Positions 45,217 to 58,025 of a stretch of DNA of 64,000 nt are shown in pieces (the first letter of the stretch is position 1; each line of letters begins with the position of its first letter). The notes under the pieces are model-generated. The model was not told where the DNA came from, did not search any database, and worked only from the letters and a program-made list of their open reading frames with translations. This stretch comes from Haemonchus contortus (taxonomy: Eukaryota > Nematoda > Chromadorea > Rhabditida > Trichostrongylidae). The DNA is taken from assembly GCA_000469685.2 (NCBI GenBank), contig LS997565.1, forward strand, positions 46,800,810-46,864,809. Reading direction: 5' to 3'. Made by a program: the position numbers and the translations under genes.

Positions 45217-48200
45217 CTGTTTGACACGCCCAACTGTAGGCGTTCTTGATTGTAGTAAGCGTTTTTCGTAGATGTTTTGGCACAAAGTTTGGCGCTATAG
45301 GACTTTTTTCTTAGCCGATTCACAGTGTAAGAGTTCCTTTTTGATAGCGATTGTATAAACCAGGTTATTTCTCTATGAGCCTTTTAATATCAACTGTCTC
45401 ACGGTGGGTGGAAGCATAGAAGGAGACCTGACGTCTTCCTTTAAGAAGGTGTCGAGAAAGCTTTATTTTCGTTATTTGCATAGATCTTGACATCTCAACA
45501 TCTCCTACTTACTCTCCACAAGAGGGAGAGAGAAGGGGAAGTCAACATCTCCGCAAACTTCCACAGCACCTTTTTACATTCCTTTTTTCATACCGCAGAA
45601 CTATCGGTTAACGCCCACTTTTACTTTGGAAATTATGCGAAGAAAAATTACAAATTTTTCTTTCGTCAAACTTAAGTTCTAATTGGGAAGGGGGTCTTTT
45701 TCGGAGCAATGGTCGTAATCGCTAATCTCAAAGAATTTGCACGAACGCCGTGAGCTGGGTGGAAAAAGTTCTCAGTTTCCGTGACAATGTTCATCCACGA
45801 CCTCCGATCATAGTTGAGTTGCTGTGTGAGCTCAGGAACTTTTTGAATGGCTTTTTTTTGAAGTTTCAAGATTTTAGTGATGCTATCGCTGATCTACCAT
45901 CGATTTGATTTTTGATTGATTTTTGACATTATTTCCTTTAGTTGTTCGACTTTTCCTTCCGCTTCCACCCAAACGTAATTTTGTTCCAATACTTCATTTT
46001 TCCCCGCATCTTGTACCTATCCATTGCTTTCTGGATCTTCGAAGCCTACCTATTTTCCCTGATTTTCTTTCTTTCTCGTTTTCGTTTTTCTTTTACTGTT
46101 GTTTTTCCCCCTTTCTGGTCTTTCGTTCACATCGCTTTTTTTTCTCGGGTGAGATTTCACCTTTCTATCACAAATTGGTTGAAGTACGGAAGCCGAACTT
46201 GAAAAACGTGTGATTTCTGGTCCCCCAATACAAATCATATCTTTCGTTTGCAGCAGCACCCTTTTTTCGGTACCATTATGTCAGCCGGTTGCACCATCAA
46301 GCACATTACGGCCCTTATCGCCTCTCTTCCGACTATCTTCGCTACTCCTTTAATTACCAGTTGTGTTAAGATTCGCTTTCATTGCTTATTAATCGTCTGC
46401 CACATCTGCTTTTGGCCATAGCAGTCAGAAATTTTGTTTTTGAGGCTATTTTGGCACCCCCGTCTAAGTCAACAATAGAGCCTTTATTTTGTTGGTGCCT
46501 CTTGGTACACACTTGTTTATGTGCTAGCCCCGTCATATGATGCGACCCTTTTCGGCTTCCCCCACTATAGTTCTCATGTCGAATATTCGGTGGCCACGGC
46601 TCATCCCCTCTTTCATATAATCTAGTCCTACGCCCAAGACGCTGCGAGATTTTCCCACGATTCTCGGGAGGGATACCAAGAGACGCATCTCAAATGCATA
46701 GGGCTGGTTGGTTCGTTGTCCATTGTTCTTCTTTAAAGCGGGGTTTTATTTACTTCAGTGATTCCCCTTTAATCCTATGATTTGTATGAATCATCACTTT
46801 CATTTTTGTTTATTCCCACTATCAGAGCGGATGTAAGGCGGTGGCAAGGAAACTACCCGGCCGCGAGTCAATCCACGCATGATCCCAGCCATTTACTTCC
46901 ATGTGGATTATCCCCTTCCTTCACCTACTTATATTAGACGACTTTATTTTTTCTTTTTTTCAATTTTAGTACGAGCAGATTCTGCCAAGATGCGCCAGGA
47001 AGTGGAATTCTTGGCCCATCTTCACGGCAGAAGCTTGGTCCCTTCCTCCCTACCCTATCCCAAATCTTCCTCCACCCCCTTTACTGCCTCCTGCCTTTTC
47101 ATAAAGTTTGTCACTTTAATCTGTTCGTTTATTTTCCAGTTTCGCTTTATCGGGTAATTAAAAATTCCCCAAGTGGCTGCTACCCCCCTCCTTGGCTGGT
47201 GGTGAGGGAATCCGAAGAGCACTTGATAGCCCAGCTAAGACGACACTGGACTTTGCGCATGAAAAAGCAGCGTTGACGAGGAAAAAATCGCCGCAGAACA
47301 AGTGCAAACGTCAGTCTTTACCTTTGTGTTTCCTCGCACCACACTATTTAATCGGTTGTCCCGCTTGACTGCCACGGAAGCCCCCGAGAGTTAGGCGACA
47401 ACATGTGGTGTGTGAGTGACTCGACCGAAGCGATCTTTGCCTATTGATCAATGCAGATGTCCCCCTTGCCAGATGGAAGAAACCGGTTCCCAACAACAGA
47501 CATCAAGTCTGCCATACATTCATCATCGCCTCAGCAGCTTCTTTTATACCACGGGCACAACCACCATGAGTGTCACTTACACTGTTCTCAGTTACGCCAT
47601 GCTTCCAGCTTCTCATATCTTGGAACATGAGCGCGTTGGAAGGAGCTTCGGTCGTAAAAACGAATTATCAAAACTTTCTTGTCGTTATTTTGCTTTTTCA
47701 AATTTACTACTGAAATTCTATTGCAAAGTTGACACTTGCAATCATCTATAAACCAAGCCCAAAGAATATGACGTGAAGGAAGTGGCATTTCAGTCAATTT
47801 TGATTGATGAGTCATGGATGCGCCGTGCACTAGAATCCCTCTCCGCATTGGGAATGTCTTGCTTGACAACTTTTTCCCATAGTTTAATTAATGTTTACTG
47901 TCATCAAGAGGAGTAACTGTTTTATCTGTAGAAGAATTTAACGGGAAGTATTACTTCGAAGAAAGATTTGAACTTTGAAAAGGTGAGGTAAATAACTTTC
48001 TAGGTAACTATATAGATCCTGAAATGCTGCCTGCAATTTTCGAAGACGAGCTAGCCTTCTCTTTCTATCGAGTAAGCTCTCCCTCCACAGTCCATCAAAC
48101 GGGTCACATGTGAGCTCGCAAGGATATCGTCCGAAAGTGTGGTCATCAATTAGCAGAGTCCACTCGGTTCAAAGAGTTCAACATTCTTTTTTTCCAATCT

Positions 48201-48616
48201 TACTACGCAAATAAGAACCGAACCATTGCATAGTGCACCTCGCCTGCACGGCCGTCTCCAATCCATTACTGCTTCGATTACTCCATTGCAACGTTTTTAT
48301 GGCAATCCTACCGCCTCTTATGGACAGGCGTAGCTTCTAAAGGATTTCTAAAAGAACGAAAGTGGTATCTGCCGTAGACCACACTAAGCAATCTCCCATT
48401 GAAGACATATCCGATCATCACTTTGCGTCAAAGCCCAAATGAAAACCGATCCGGATGAGCTCCGTCCATTTCTCAAACTTGAATACGTGATTGAAGGAAG
48501 AAGTTCGCTAGGCTGATGGAATTCCATCTTAATTTATGGCACTATGTGGGCAATTACGTCACGACCACATATCTACGGGAATCACATCCATCCCATTTCT
48601 GTTCTTAAAGCGTTCA

Positions 48617-48641
48617 GGCGACAGGCCTACAGCCTGTCGCC
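48617..48641. other. perfect 10-bp GC-rich hairpin
   Basis: GGCGACAGGC and GCCTGTCGCC pair perfectly around a 5-nt loop (CTACA). No repeat family or gene around it explains it. Confidence 0.6.
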
Positions 48642-49543
48642 GCTCATTCGAATCGAGAGTTTCAGAAGGGGCTACTTAACCCGTGTAAACCTCGCAGTCA
48701 CCGTAAAGTGGACAACATGTTTGACTGATATCTGAAGGGTAGGAAGTAGTTCGCCGTAGCAGTCCTGGGGCATACTGATAATATCCCAAGAGAGGGTTGA
48801 TCAGTTCCGTTTGTCTGAGTCTCAAAGCCTTTTTATCATTGATTGTCTACCATTCTTTAAACATGACTGGAAATGGTGCCAGTCTCTTCCATGCTTCTTT
48901 CACCACTCATACCCTCAGGACCCGAATCCTCTCAGGAACCTTCATCTTCCCCTTTACGTTTCCTACTCTACTTACACTTTTCTGCTTATAATCAACTTAC
49001 CTTTTGCCTTCAGAATTAAACGTCTCCCTCCCGAAACGGTATAATTTGTCGGCACCGATTGTTATGCTTTCTGAAACCTTCCCAGATATCGTCTAAACGG
49101 ATCATTAAGTTTTCGCCCTTCTATTTGCACGCTTATTAAATCCGCGCCGAGAAGCGGTTCCGCTGCAGCATTCCCATCGTAGAGATCGGGCTTAAGAGCC
49201 ACCTCTCGATAGGATGGGCTGAAAGCAGCTGGAACGAAGGCATTCTTCTGGGGCCGTTAGCCCACTTTTTCCCCTTTTACTTCCAATTTCTTGTGGTGTT
49301 TCTTTCTATAGTTTGGTGGATTTCCGAAAATTTTCTTGAGATCGTCTTCAAAATACTCGCAAATTCTTATCACTACAGACGTGTGTAATCTACTACATAG
49401 TCTCAACGGACATTTAGATGGATCGTGATTTATTACGATTTTTTTCTGAATTTCTATGTCAGGTAAAGATACAATAGATAGAGACAGCTGCTCTATGCAT
49501 GTGCATTTTGTTCTCCTAAGACGTCGGGTTGTGGGCAAAACTT

Positions 49544-49618
49544 CGGTCTGGACAGGACTCGAACTTGCATTCGTGCTTTCATGGCACCATGCTCATTGTC
49601 CCTTACACCAACGACACT
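49544..49618 (-). other. tRNA-like relic
   Basis: On the minus strand TGGTGTAAGGG fits the box A consensus and GTTCGAGTCC fits box B at roughly tRNA spacing. The 5' strand (AGTGTCG) does not pair with the 3' acceptor strand (CCAGACC), and the T-stem has a mismatch. It is therefore not a working tRNA gene. It may be a tRNA pseudogene or the head of another SINE family. Confidence 0.45.
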
Positions 49619-50241
49619 CCGCTTGCCCTTGCCTACTGTAGTTTTCATTACCTACTTTGGTTCTTATTTTTATTGCAGCTTGCCAAAATCTCTTTCGGGA
49701 CTTCATCCTCCTATAGTGAAAAACTTCCCTTCGAATCTATCTTCTCCTGTTTAAACAAAAACTTGCTGCAATAAAATTAAGAGACGGGCGAGGACCAAAA
49801 GTCATTTCGAACAGTGCGACTTTGAGCCCATTGACCGTGTGGCAGGGAGGCCTCTCATTTCGAACACTATTTTATTTGAGTACCGTAACTGGTTTCCCCC
49901 TATACAAACTGGTTCTACTATCGATAAGATTTATTTGAATTCGCTGCAAACAATTTTCTTTTTTGGGGGTCTCTCATTGAGAGAAGGACGGTTCCACCAG
50001 TGATATCATTTTTCGCGTGGAACCCTTGAATATAATTAGCAAATTGAGCCCGACGTACTGGCACGCCATGTTTCTGGCCTGGATCTCTGATATAAAGCTC
50101 TTTTTTTTAAAGAGACCTTTGTCCTTTCGTCAAGACTCTTCTAATCAAAACGAAATTCAATTATCTGGCACGCAAGCACCCACATATCTCCATTTCGAGT
50201 TATTGCTCACCTACATACTTATATGGGCTTAAGATCCCAGG

Positions 50242-50598
50242 GTGAAAATGTTGTTAAAGGGGACCGTTGTGGTCTGGGCTCTAAGAAGAGCTATTAGAGC
50301 ACAGACATGGATGAGGCGCCGGCCTAAGGAGCCTGTAGTGGTGCTCAGAAGCGATACTGAACCAGGAAGATGGAGACTTAAGTTCGAGCCTACGGAGGTT
50401 AAAAGCATCAGGGTGGTTGAGATACCGATCTCGTTCGAAGAACTGGAAAGGAAGAAAAACTGTTTGGTAGGATTTTATCTCGCTGATAGAGCGAAGGCAA
50501 GGGCAAAGAGACACACGGTCCCTTCAGCTGCTTTTCAGTTGATCAAAACTTCACGAAGACTCTCAGAAGGCTCAGAAACTTTGCACGAGAACACTTAA
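50242..50598 (+). other. unrecognised 118-codon open frame
   Basis: A single open frame with fairly protein-like composition: a basic start (RRAIRAQTWMRRRP), then VVVLRSDTEPGRWRLKFEP, an EIPISFEELERKK segment and a basic Ser/Thr-rich tail. The upstream side is a run of short frames and no splice partners were found. I do not recognise a domain. A decayed ORF1/gag-like piece of a retroelement is one possibility, chance another. Confidence 0.25.
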
Positions 50599-53500
50599 GT
50601 TTCCAAATAAATGCAAACTACGATGCATGAATTTCCCTTCCTAATTGGGAACATATGGTGCTCTCGAAGTGATCCGGATTATCCCTGTGTCCAATAAAAG
50701 TATAACCAGATTACACTGTGCAAAGGGATTCAGATAAAAACCTCTAGTCTCATTGGGAACACATGGCATACTCCTTTGCATCCCTAGTCTCATGGGAATA
50801 TGGCGTTCGGATGGAGTGGGTGTATAGCCGGGCGGCTTGAAATTGAATGATTATGTCTTGACGGCCCTGCCATAAAAGTGGGAGAAAGTGCTCCCCTGAT
50901 ACCCTTCAGCATCCGTTATTCACTGAATGGGAACGTGAAGAATGAAGAATGTGAAAAATTCCGATTTCTGGGTTATGGCAAATTGCCCGAGTATGGCATA
51001 GGGGTCGGTCGGCAGCAGTAGGTAGGAGCCGATCAGGTTTTCGAAAAACAGTAATGGAATACCATCAAGAATTCGTAATTATATGATGAAAAGTATCCAA
51101 CTGCTTACTCAGCGAACGTAGAAACTGGAGCCTTATTCAATCCAATTACAGAGCTAGGCAGCCGGGAGGTTTTCTTCGGATGTCGTAAGATCTCGTTAGG
51201 ATTACAGTAATTATGTGTTACCAGTTTGTCTACTCAAAAAACGTAGAAACTGGTGTGCTTGTCTGACTGATTGCAGTGAGTCGTACTTTGAGGCCATCAT
51301 GCATGACAAATTTCCTTCAGTGACGTCAAAATAGTTCCAATTTGAACTTTTTTCCCTTCCCAGAAGCCTATGCTGTTTCAGTTCTCAAGTTTATGTGTGA
51401 AGCTTCCTAGCAGTCACATAATTTGGCTCAAGTTCCGATGTTCTCACTTTCTTTAAGGCCTGGGAGGATGGAACGCACTCAGGAAGTTTCTCGTTCAGTT
51501 CGATAGTTGAAACTTACATGAGAAGAATAATGACGATGTACCCTGAGAGTCATATTTGAGCTCGCACCATCGGCAGACGAAATGATGCTAAAACTCCTGA
51601 ACTTCCCCTCTTCTCCTCCTATAGTCTTCACCGAAATAGTACCACTGGGAAAACCTGCCAAAAAGGTAGAGTCTACACACCCCAGAAAAAAATTCTTCAC
51701 CTTCGACCCTTTGGGAGCAATGATTTCTCTCAGCGATGCCTTATTTTCATACCTACCCCATCGATCGCAACGAACATTTTTAATTACCATATTACTCGGT
51801 ATATGGTGTATTGCCGGGCCATTTCGCAGTCTCTTCAATTTTTTCTCTCATGGAAATGAATTCCATGGCTGTTTCTCCGTTATTGACCTCATTTCATTCT
51901 TTTCACATCGATTCTTTTTCATACTTTTATGAAATCTGGAATCCCGAAAACATTCCACTGCTGGATGACCTTTTGGGCAGCAACTGATTGATCTGTTATT
52001 GAAAATTCTTGACATTGCGAAAGAAAACATTGTCTTTCACAACAGAATTGATACTAGTTTCACGTCAAAACATTTTTCGCTATGGTTTTACTCCCAAAGA
52101 CATATGTTCATCCAGCAGATATATCAAAATTTATTGTTTTGTCTATGTTAGTTGTTGTTGTTGTTTGTTTGTTTGTTGTTGCTGTGTCTATGTGTCTATG
52201 TTTTCCATCCACGATTTTACTTCTTTTTTGGATCCCATAGTGCCAGAGTCAATTAGAAGATATGTTTTTCTAATAAAATCAAACTAGATGTATAAAGTTT
52301 TCATTTGATTTTCCAGAAGGTATCCAATGATATTAAAAAAGCTTGAGAAGTATTCCAGTATTCGAAAATGTTAAGTCAAAAACAGTTCAATTGTAGTCAT
52401 AGATAGTAATTTTTTGTAAAATAATGTGAAAATATTAACAAAAAGGTAATACATAGTTTGAGAGTTTATAAGATTTTGCATGATGATCAAGCGCACGGCT
52501 TCTCTTCGAGGGAATCGATATGCCCAAGTGGTCCGACGTTAGTACCAGATGGGGAAGATGTCGCAAAAAAAAAAACAATCCAAAGGTAGAACTGGGAATT
52601 GGGAGTGAGCGAAGTTTTTGGACTAATGGAATCGTTTTTAATATTTTTTTCGTCCCAAAAATGAATTTGGTGTTCCTTTTATCTAATAACTATGTTTTAC
52701 TCAGAGAGATAGAAGCGATTCCGGAATTCTTCATAGTTTTAGTCTAGAGTTTACGATATGGAATAGGTCGCGGAGGGATAATGCTAAGCTCATACAAAAT
52801 AGAGGTTAAACCTCCAAAACGGGCTCATATAATAGTTGGCTTTACTATGCCCCTGATCTGGTTTGATTTTGGAAATGTTATGTTTACACCCACTGTCGGT
52901 TTTGATAGTATCTCTGAATGTTTGAAAAGGAATCCTGGCGAGAACTATGGCTCCTCAGCTACTCTGGGGGGACCTCTTGACGTCGCTTCAAATCATCATC
53001 ATCTGTTCATTCCACTCCTGCTCAATCTCTTTTGACAGCAACCCGTCTCTCGATTCTCACGTTTTCAAGCGTCTTTTTCCACTTCGATTCATCGTATCCA
53101 ATAGGCCACCCTTTCTGCTGAGCTCTGCTTACTTTTCAGTGTTTCGCCTGTTTACTTGTGCCCTAATGCTTTTCCCCTTCAAAAAATTCTTCAAATTGAC
53201 CCCCACTTATTGAATAACTGGCAAGGGTGCGTAGCGACCCTGTGAAAGAAAATTTTAGGAAATAAAAATCGAAAGCGGCCAGAAAAGGGAATCAGTTCAT
53301 AGAAATTTGTCTCTCTCGCTTACGAGTGATGGTCGTTCTTGTGAAGGGGCATATTAATTTGGTCTCTGGTGCCTATTTTACAGACAATATTCACCTGTTC
53401 GTATTTTGCAGCAATCGGCCCAATTTTGATGCGCCATGCGTACGGTATTTGTTGAGAATTGTAGGTGTGAGTAGACAAGTATCTTCTCTGCTTCTTTTTC

Positions 53501-55317
53501 CATCCGATTCCCTAACCTTACCCACTCGAGTCCTTTCCAACTATGATTTGTTGATTTTCGAGGAAAGGATTGTTTGTAAGACGTGAGCAAGATCTGAGTC
53601 ACTAGTTTGAAAAACGGCCGCCTCAGTCACAACGTTGATTCTGGAAATGTAGATGGAAAGCTTTTTCCGAACTTTCCAATTAAGATAAGACCGTTAAACT
53701 TATCGATCTTCAAATCTAAGCATAGAAAGATTTTGCTAGGGCAACATTTGTTCGAAAGTTCAGATTCTCATAGAGATAGGAATGTTTCCAAGCTGGGAGA
53801 CGGGCGTTCTCTGCTCTGCAGTGAAAGTTGCTTCACTAGCCCAAAAATCAACGCGAAACTATCCATTCGCCCCCATACAATCGCGTTGGTAATGCCTCTT
53901 CGTTGCTAATACCTTTGGCCCATCAACTGCTTCTTCTGCAACTCGCCCCATGTCCCAATCTGGGCGTTTGCCATGATTTCTGCAAATTTTCTCTGCAGAA
54001 GAAGGGATCTAACTGAGAATAGGCTCGCCCTGCTGGGTAGCCGTACCTCGTTCTTCACCCTCCATTTCTCGGCTGTTCTGAAGAAGTGCTGTGATGAGCA
54101 ATATCTGCCCACTTATTCGACCGCTCTCTGTTGTATTACGAGTATCAACGTCCAAATGCGATGAAATGGGAAGGAATTTCGCTTTTCAGCATTCCCATTC
54201 TGCCTCTTCCTGATCTTCTCCCGAGGCTGCAACTCCTTTCCTAGTAGGGCAGGAGCTGATCCAGTAAGCTATGCACTTATCGATGATGTTGACAAAGGAG
54301 CTTAGGGAAGCTGAACGCCAGCAACCATTACGCTCTTGATCCCTCAGCTTCATCCTCGATAATCTGATTTCTTGCAATTATCTTGATCACATAGGCGTCC
54401 ATAGACTTAGATTTTTGACTCGTAAAGCGATTAAGTAGAAGCTCATTCAATGTACTACCATGAAAATTACTCTCACCCACATTCTCCTCCCACAATTCGC
54501 TTCCGTTTTTTCCAACTTTCCCAGTGCGTATTCACTATCGCTGGTACGTAATGTCTAAGGAATTCCCCATCACAGTAACTAGCTAGAAAATCTAATTTTT
54601 TAAGCTCTGACATCGACATCAGGATTCATATTTAAAAGTTAGCAGGTATCCCGACAGTCTTCTTTCCAACCTCTCATTCTCAGGGTACCCAGCCATCAAA
54701 ACGTAGGGATAGGGGACGCTATTCAGCAGGATGATTGGGAGCCCTTGTGGATAGGATCTCGCCTTTGTCTCCATAATAGACCTTTCAAGACGGTGATCAG
54801 GTATCTTACCGGTATGTGATTCCGTTGATGGGACTGAGTCATGCCTTTTCGTTCTCAGAACTCTGCTGTGTTGGTTCCTCTGAATCTGTTTTTGCATCCC
54901 ATCCTTTTGAAATCTGGGTAGGCAGTTTTCAAGCTTCTCGAAGCGTATACCAACTTAATCTGTTAAACCGATGCTTCAGGATCGTGTTTAACAGCAAACC
55001 CGATATCGATTCCGTTGTGAATACCGACCGGTTTCGATCCAACCAGCAATTGAACTTCGCTTGAACATTAGCAACTTCGCACTTTTTCTATGAAGGCGGT
55101 CTCCCATTGCAGTTGGCGCATGATTTCCGAAACCCGTCGTAGGTTACGGTTCGTTGGCGGACACTTCTCACTGGCTTACTTACGTCCCTATTCATTCGTC
55201 ATCATTTTCCCCTCTTCTTTCATTTTTTTTTCCGAAAAATCGGGCCCTTGGACCAATGCAAGCCCACAGATGATTACTTATTAGTATAAAATGGAATGTA
55301 AAACTTCTAGCATTGAT

Positions 55318-55580
55318 TAGTGCCGTTTTGCGACGCGCCCATGCACTTTGCTCCATTTCAAAATCGCAGTGACGATTGAATGCGTTCCTGTTCCATACAT
55401 GGCTTTTCCAGATAGCCTCGGTGCAAGTTAACCCTTCCACCTCATCATACTGGCCATGTACCAAGTTGCTGATCTTGATGGGTTAGATGGCTTGGTATCC
55501 TGGGCGCGTGTCGTTCCGGGATTTGATCCCCGACCACTTTTTTGATAGCAGCGCCACCTCACGCTACCTCATTACCGCCT
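55318..55580 (-). repeat. tRNA-derived SINE copy
   Basis: In minus orientation the head is GAGGTAGCGTGAGGTGGCGC. The box-B region is GGGGATCAAATCCCGGAACG, and distal blocks end at GCGCGTCGCAAAACGG. Order and spacing follow the copy at 43861-44166, but the middle is diverged. Confidence 0.6.
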
Positions 55581-56277
55581 ATGTGTAGCTTTTAATCACC
55601 AAATCGTTTATTGGGTGCCATAAATGGAAGCAGTCGAGGAAGTGCTAAATTGGAAGACTGACAAGCTTGACGACGAAAGGTGACGCCTCGCTTCAAATCA
55701 CTCGTCGTCTCGACTGTCAACCTTCTCAGTTCCCCTCCCCAAGACGCTCCCTCGTCAGCGTCGCCCATTCTTATCAATGGGAAATCATCCGTTATTGAAC
55801 GTTCCTGAGCTTGGCGATTCACTTCAGAAACTATCGATTTCCTCGTCAACGTCCTGACTAACCAGAATTACATTTCCATGAAAAAATAGGGAGTTTGATC
55901 ATGATAGTTCTCTTCTTTTAGGTTGTGCCATGTACTCGACTTCTGCTTTGTGTCCTCGTTGTGATATTTGATTACCTTAGCCTCCATAATGAAACTTCGC
56001 AAGGGCTATGCGATTCTGAAACGTCGTTGCCAGGATTTTTCTTTTTCAGCGTTATCTTTCACCAAAGATTCAGTCTCTGTCTCTTCTGGTTGAGAAGGGC
56101 TGAGGCATTCTTCAAGGCCGCATAAATCACTCAGAACATCCTGCTATCTTCTCAACAGCGGCTAACTATGTGAGATTGTCGGCAACCGATTCGCTCCCAT
56201 TCTAAGCTCAAATCACTACAAGTATATTCGAGTCTGTCAATATCAATTAATCCTTTCTGATTGCTTGATAATTACTG

Positions 56278-56500
56278 TTGGGTAGAGATGGTGTAGTGGA
56301 AAGTGGCTTTGCCACACACGCAGGGTCCGGTGATCGACATCCATCCGAGCTGTCCAAGCCTCTCATCCGTCTGGGATCGGTTAATGGGTACCAGACTCGT
56401 CTGGGAGGATCACAGCACGGATTTCCGCTTGGTTGGCCTACCTTAGTCATTGTGAATGTAGACCAAATACGAATACGGGGATATTGGCGATAACCGATTC
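56278..56500 (+). repeat. tRNA-derived SINE copy
   Basis: Head AGAGATGGTGTAGTGGAAAG, then a box-B-like GGGTCCGGTGATCGACAT. The body follows: GGTTAATGGGTACCAGACTC, GTCTGGGAGGATCACAGCAC, AGTCATTGTGAATGTAGACC. Plus orientation, with head and middle well preserved. The 128-codon antisense frame over it is a shadow. Confidence 0.7.
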
Positions 56501-57749
56501 CAAAACGGGATTGGTTATCACCAGAGACTTCATAAGAATCTCTCCAAGAATCAGTCCACCTAAGGATGTTCCCACGAGACTTGAAAATCAGTTCGAGACA
56601 TCTCGTGGTTCTGCAGCCGTGTTCACTTTTCATCTCATTTTTTTAGCTTTAAATATCCGAACTCATATCTCCGAATTGTCTCGATTTGTGCGATGATTTT
56701 GTTGGGGGAAAATGCAGATTGATGTCCTCATCTGTAAGTCTATTCTCTGCTTCATCAAAGGGTTATGGATCCTCATGTTTTCGTGGTCATCTCCACATTC
56801 GGTTTTCCGTTTTCTACACACAAAAACCATCCCTATCGTGTAAGTTGGAATTTTTACTACTGTACTCCCTTTTCTCTATTTAGGTTTCATATATTTTGCT
56901 TATTTTTGAGCAGTTTCCAATCCCTTTGGAAGCTTATACTTTATTTAATAGCAGATGTGGTTATCGCCGAGAGCTGCATCATCTTGAGTGCGGGAGGGGA
57001 CCAAGTCTTGGACCGATTCGACCAACCTTTTTCTCTCGGGCTCGGTAAATTGGTCCCATACCCATCTGAAAGTATGAACGCACCGTCTTGCACAACTGGC
57101 TTCCTCCGTAACGGCAAGGCACATTGAAGGCGGTCTAAATCAGGACCGACAAACTTTTTCTTTCACCTCCGCAGTCACTTATCAGTCCGTGACACATCTC
57201 ACGTTGCCTCCAACACTACTTCTTTGACCCCAGCTCATCTGGGAGCCTACGGAACAGTGTCAAAACCGCTTGAGGCTCAATTTCCTCTGTAGGAGAAATG
57301 CAGTGCGAATTCTCTTTCTCTTCTCCTATGAATTACCTGTTAGGTTTACCTGTTTACTTACTCTCCTTTTAACTTATCTCTAAAGACATTTCTATTGTAG
57401 GATACCCATTTTTGGATGCCCATTGTATACAAATGCAAAGAATTCGCTAAGCCATCATGGTCAGACGTGCTTTGCATGATTCAAACAGCTCGTATGGCTT
57501 CGCTAATGCAAAAAAACTGCACTGACAAAGGCGCTTTGCTTTCTCCACCCCTCTGTCAAGGTCAATCTCATTATAGGGCTATTCGTCGCTTTAGCGCTTC
57601 GTTCTTATTCCGGCACTTCGGAGGTAATCAGCTGATCGACTTCTCCACATTACTATTTCACTTGTGTTCTCACACGCAGTGTTTCCTCGCTGTTGAGTTG
57701 ACTTCCTCGACTGTTCTCTAGTTTCAAGGTTTTTCTTCCCTACTGATCT

Positions 57750-58025
57750 GTAATGGTGGAGCTGGAGCAGTGCCATGTAGCGCCACTACTTCAGTTGTGG
57801 TCCAGGGATTGAATCCTGCCCGAAAACCTGTCTGGGATAGACAAATCTTCATGCCATGATCAGTGACTTGGAACTAGACCCTAATGGAAAGGTGAAATGA
57901 GTAATTCGTCCCTTGGATGCCCACTGCCCCGTTTGAAGGGCCAAATAACGTCCAAATAATGCCGCGGTTCTGAGTGGGAATAGAACAAGTGGGCATCACC
58001 CAAAACGGAGTGATCAATCACGAAA
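57750..58025 (+). repeat. tRNA-derived SINE copy (divergent)
   Basis: GGTGGAGCTGGAGCAGTGCC stands at the head, GGATTGAATCCTGCCCG fits box B, and the distal end AAAACGGAGTGATCAATCAC resembles the family end. The middle is poorly matched, so this may be a sister subfamily. Confidence 0.5.

Noticed and set aside
45923..46213. Hydrophobic frames suggesting a membrane protein
   Set aside because: The DNA is T-rich and two frames are hydrophobic in parallel, a compositional effect.
46250..46360. Segment after TTTGCAG with three frames open for 35 or more codons
   Set aside because: Several frames are open at once and no homology is seen, which points to composition rather than coding.
51479..51932. 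Overlapping frames of 119 and 116 codons on opposite strands
   Set aside because: Neither resembles a family. The opposing openness looks like chance or shared composition.
56247..56633. 128-codon minus-strand frame
   Set aside because: It is the antisense of a SINE copy and contains no protein signature.
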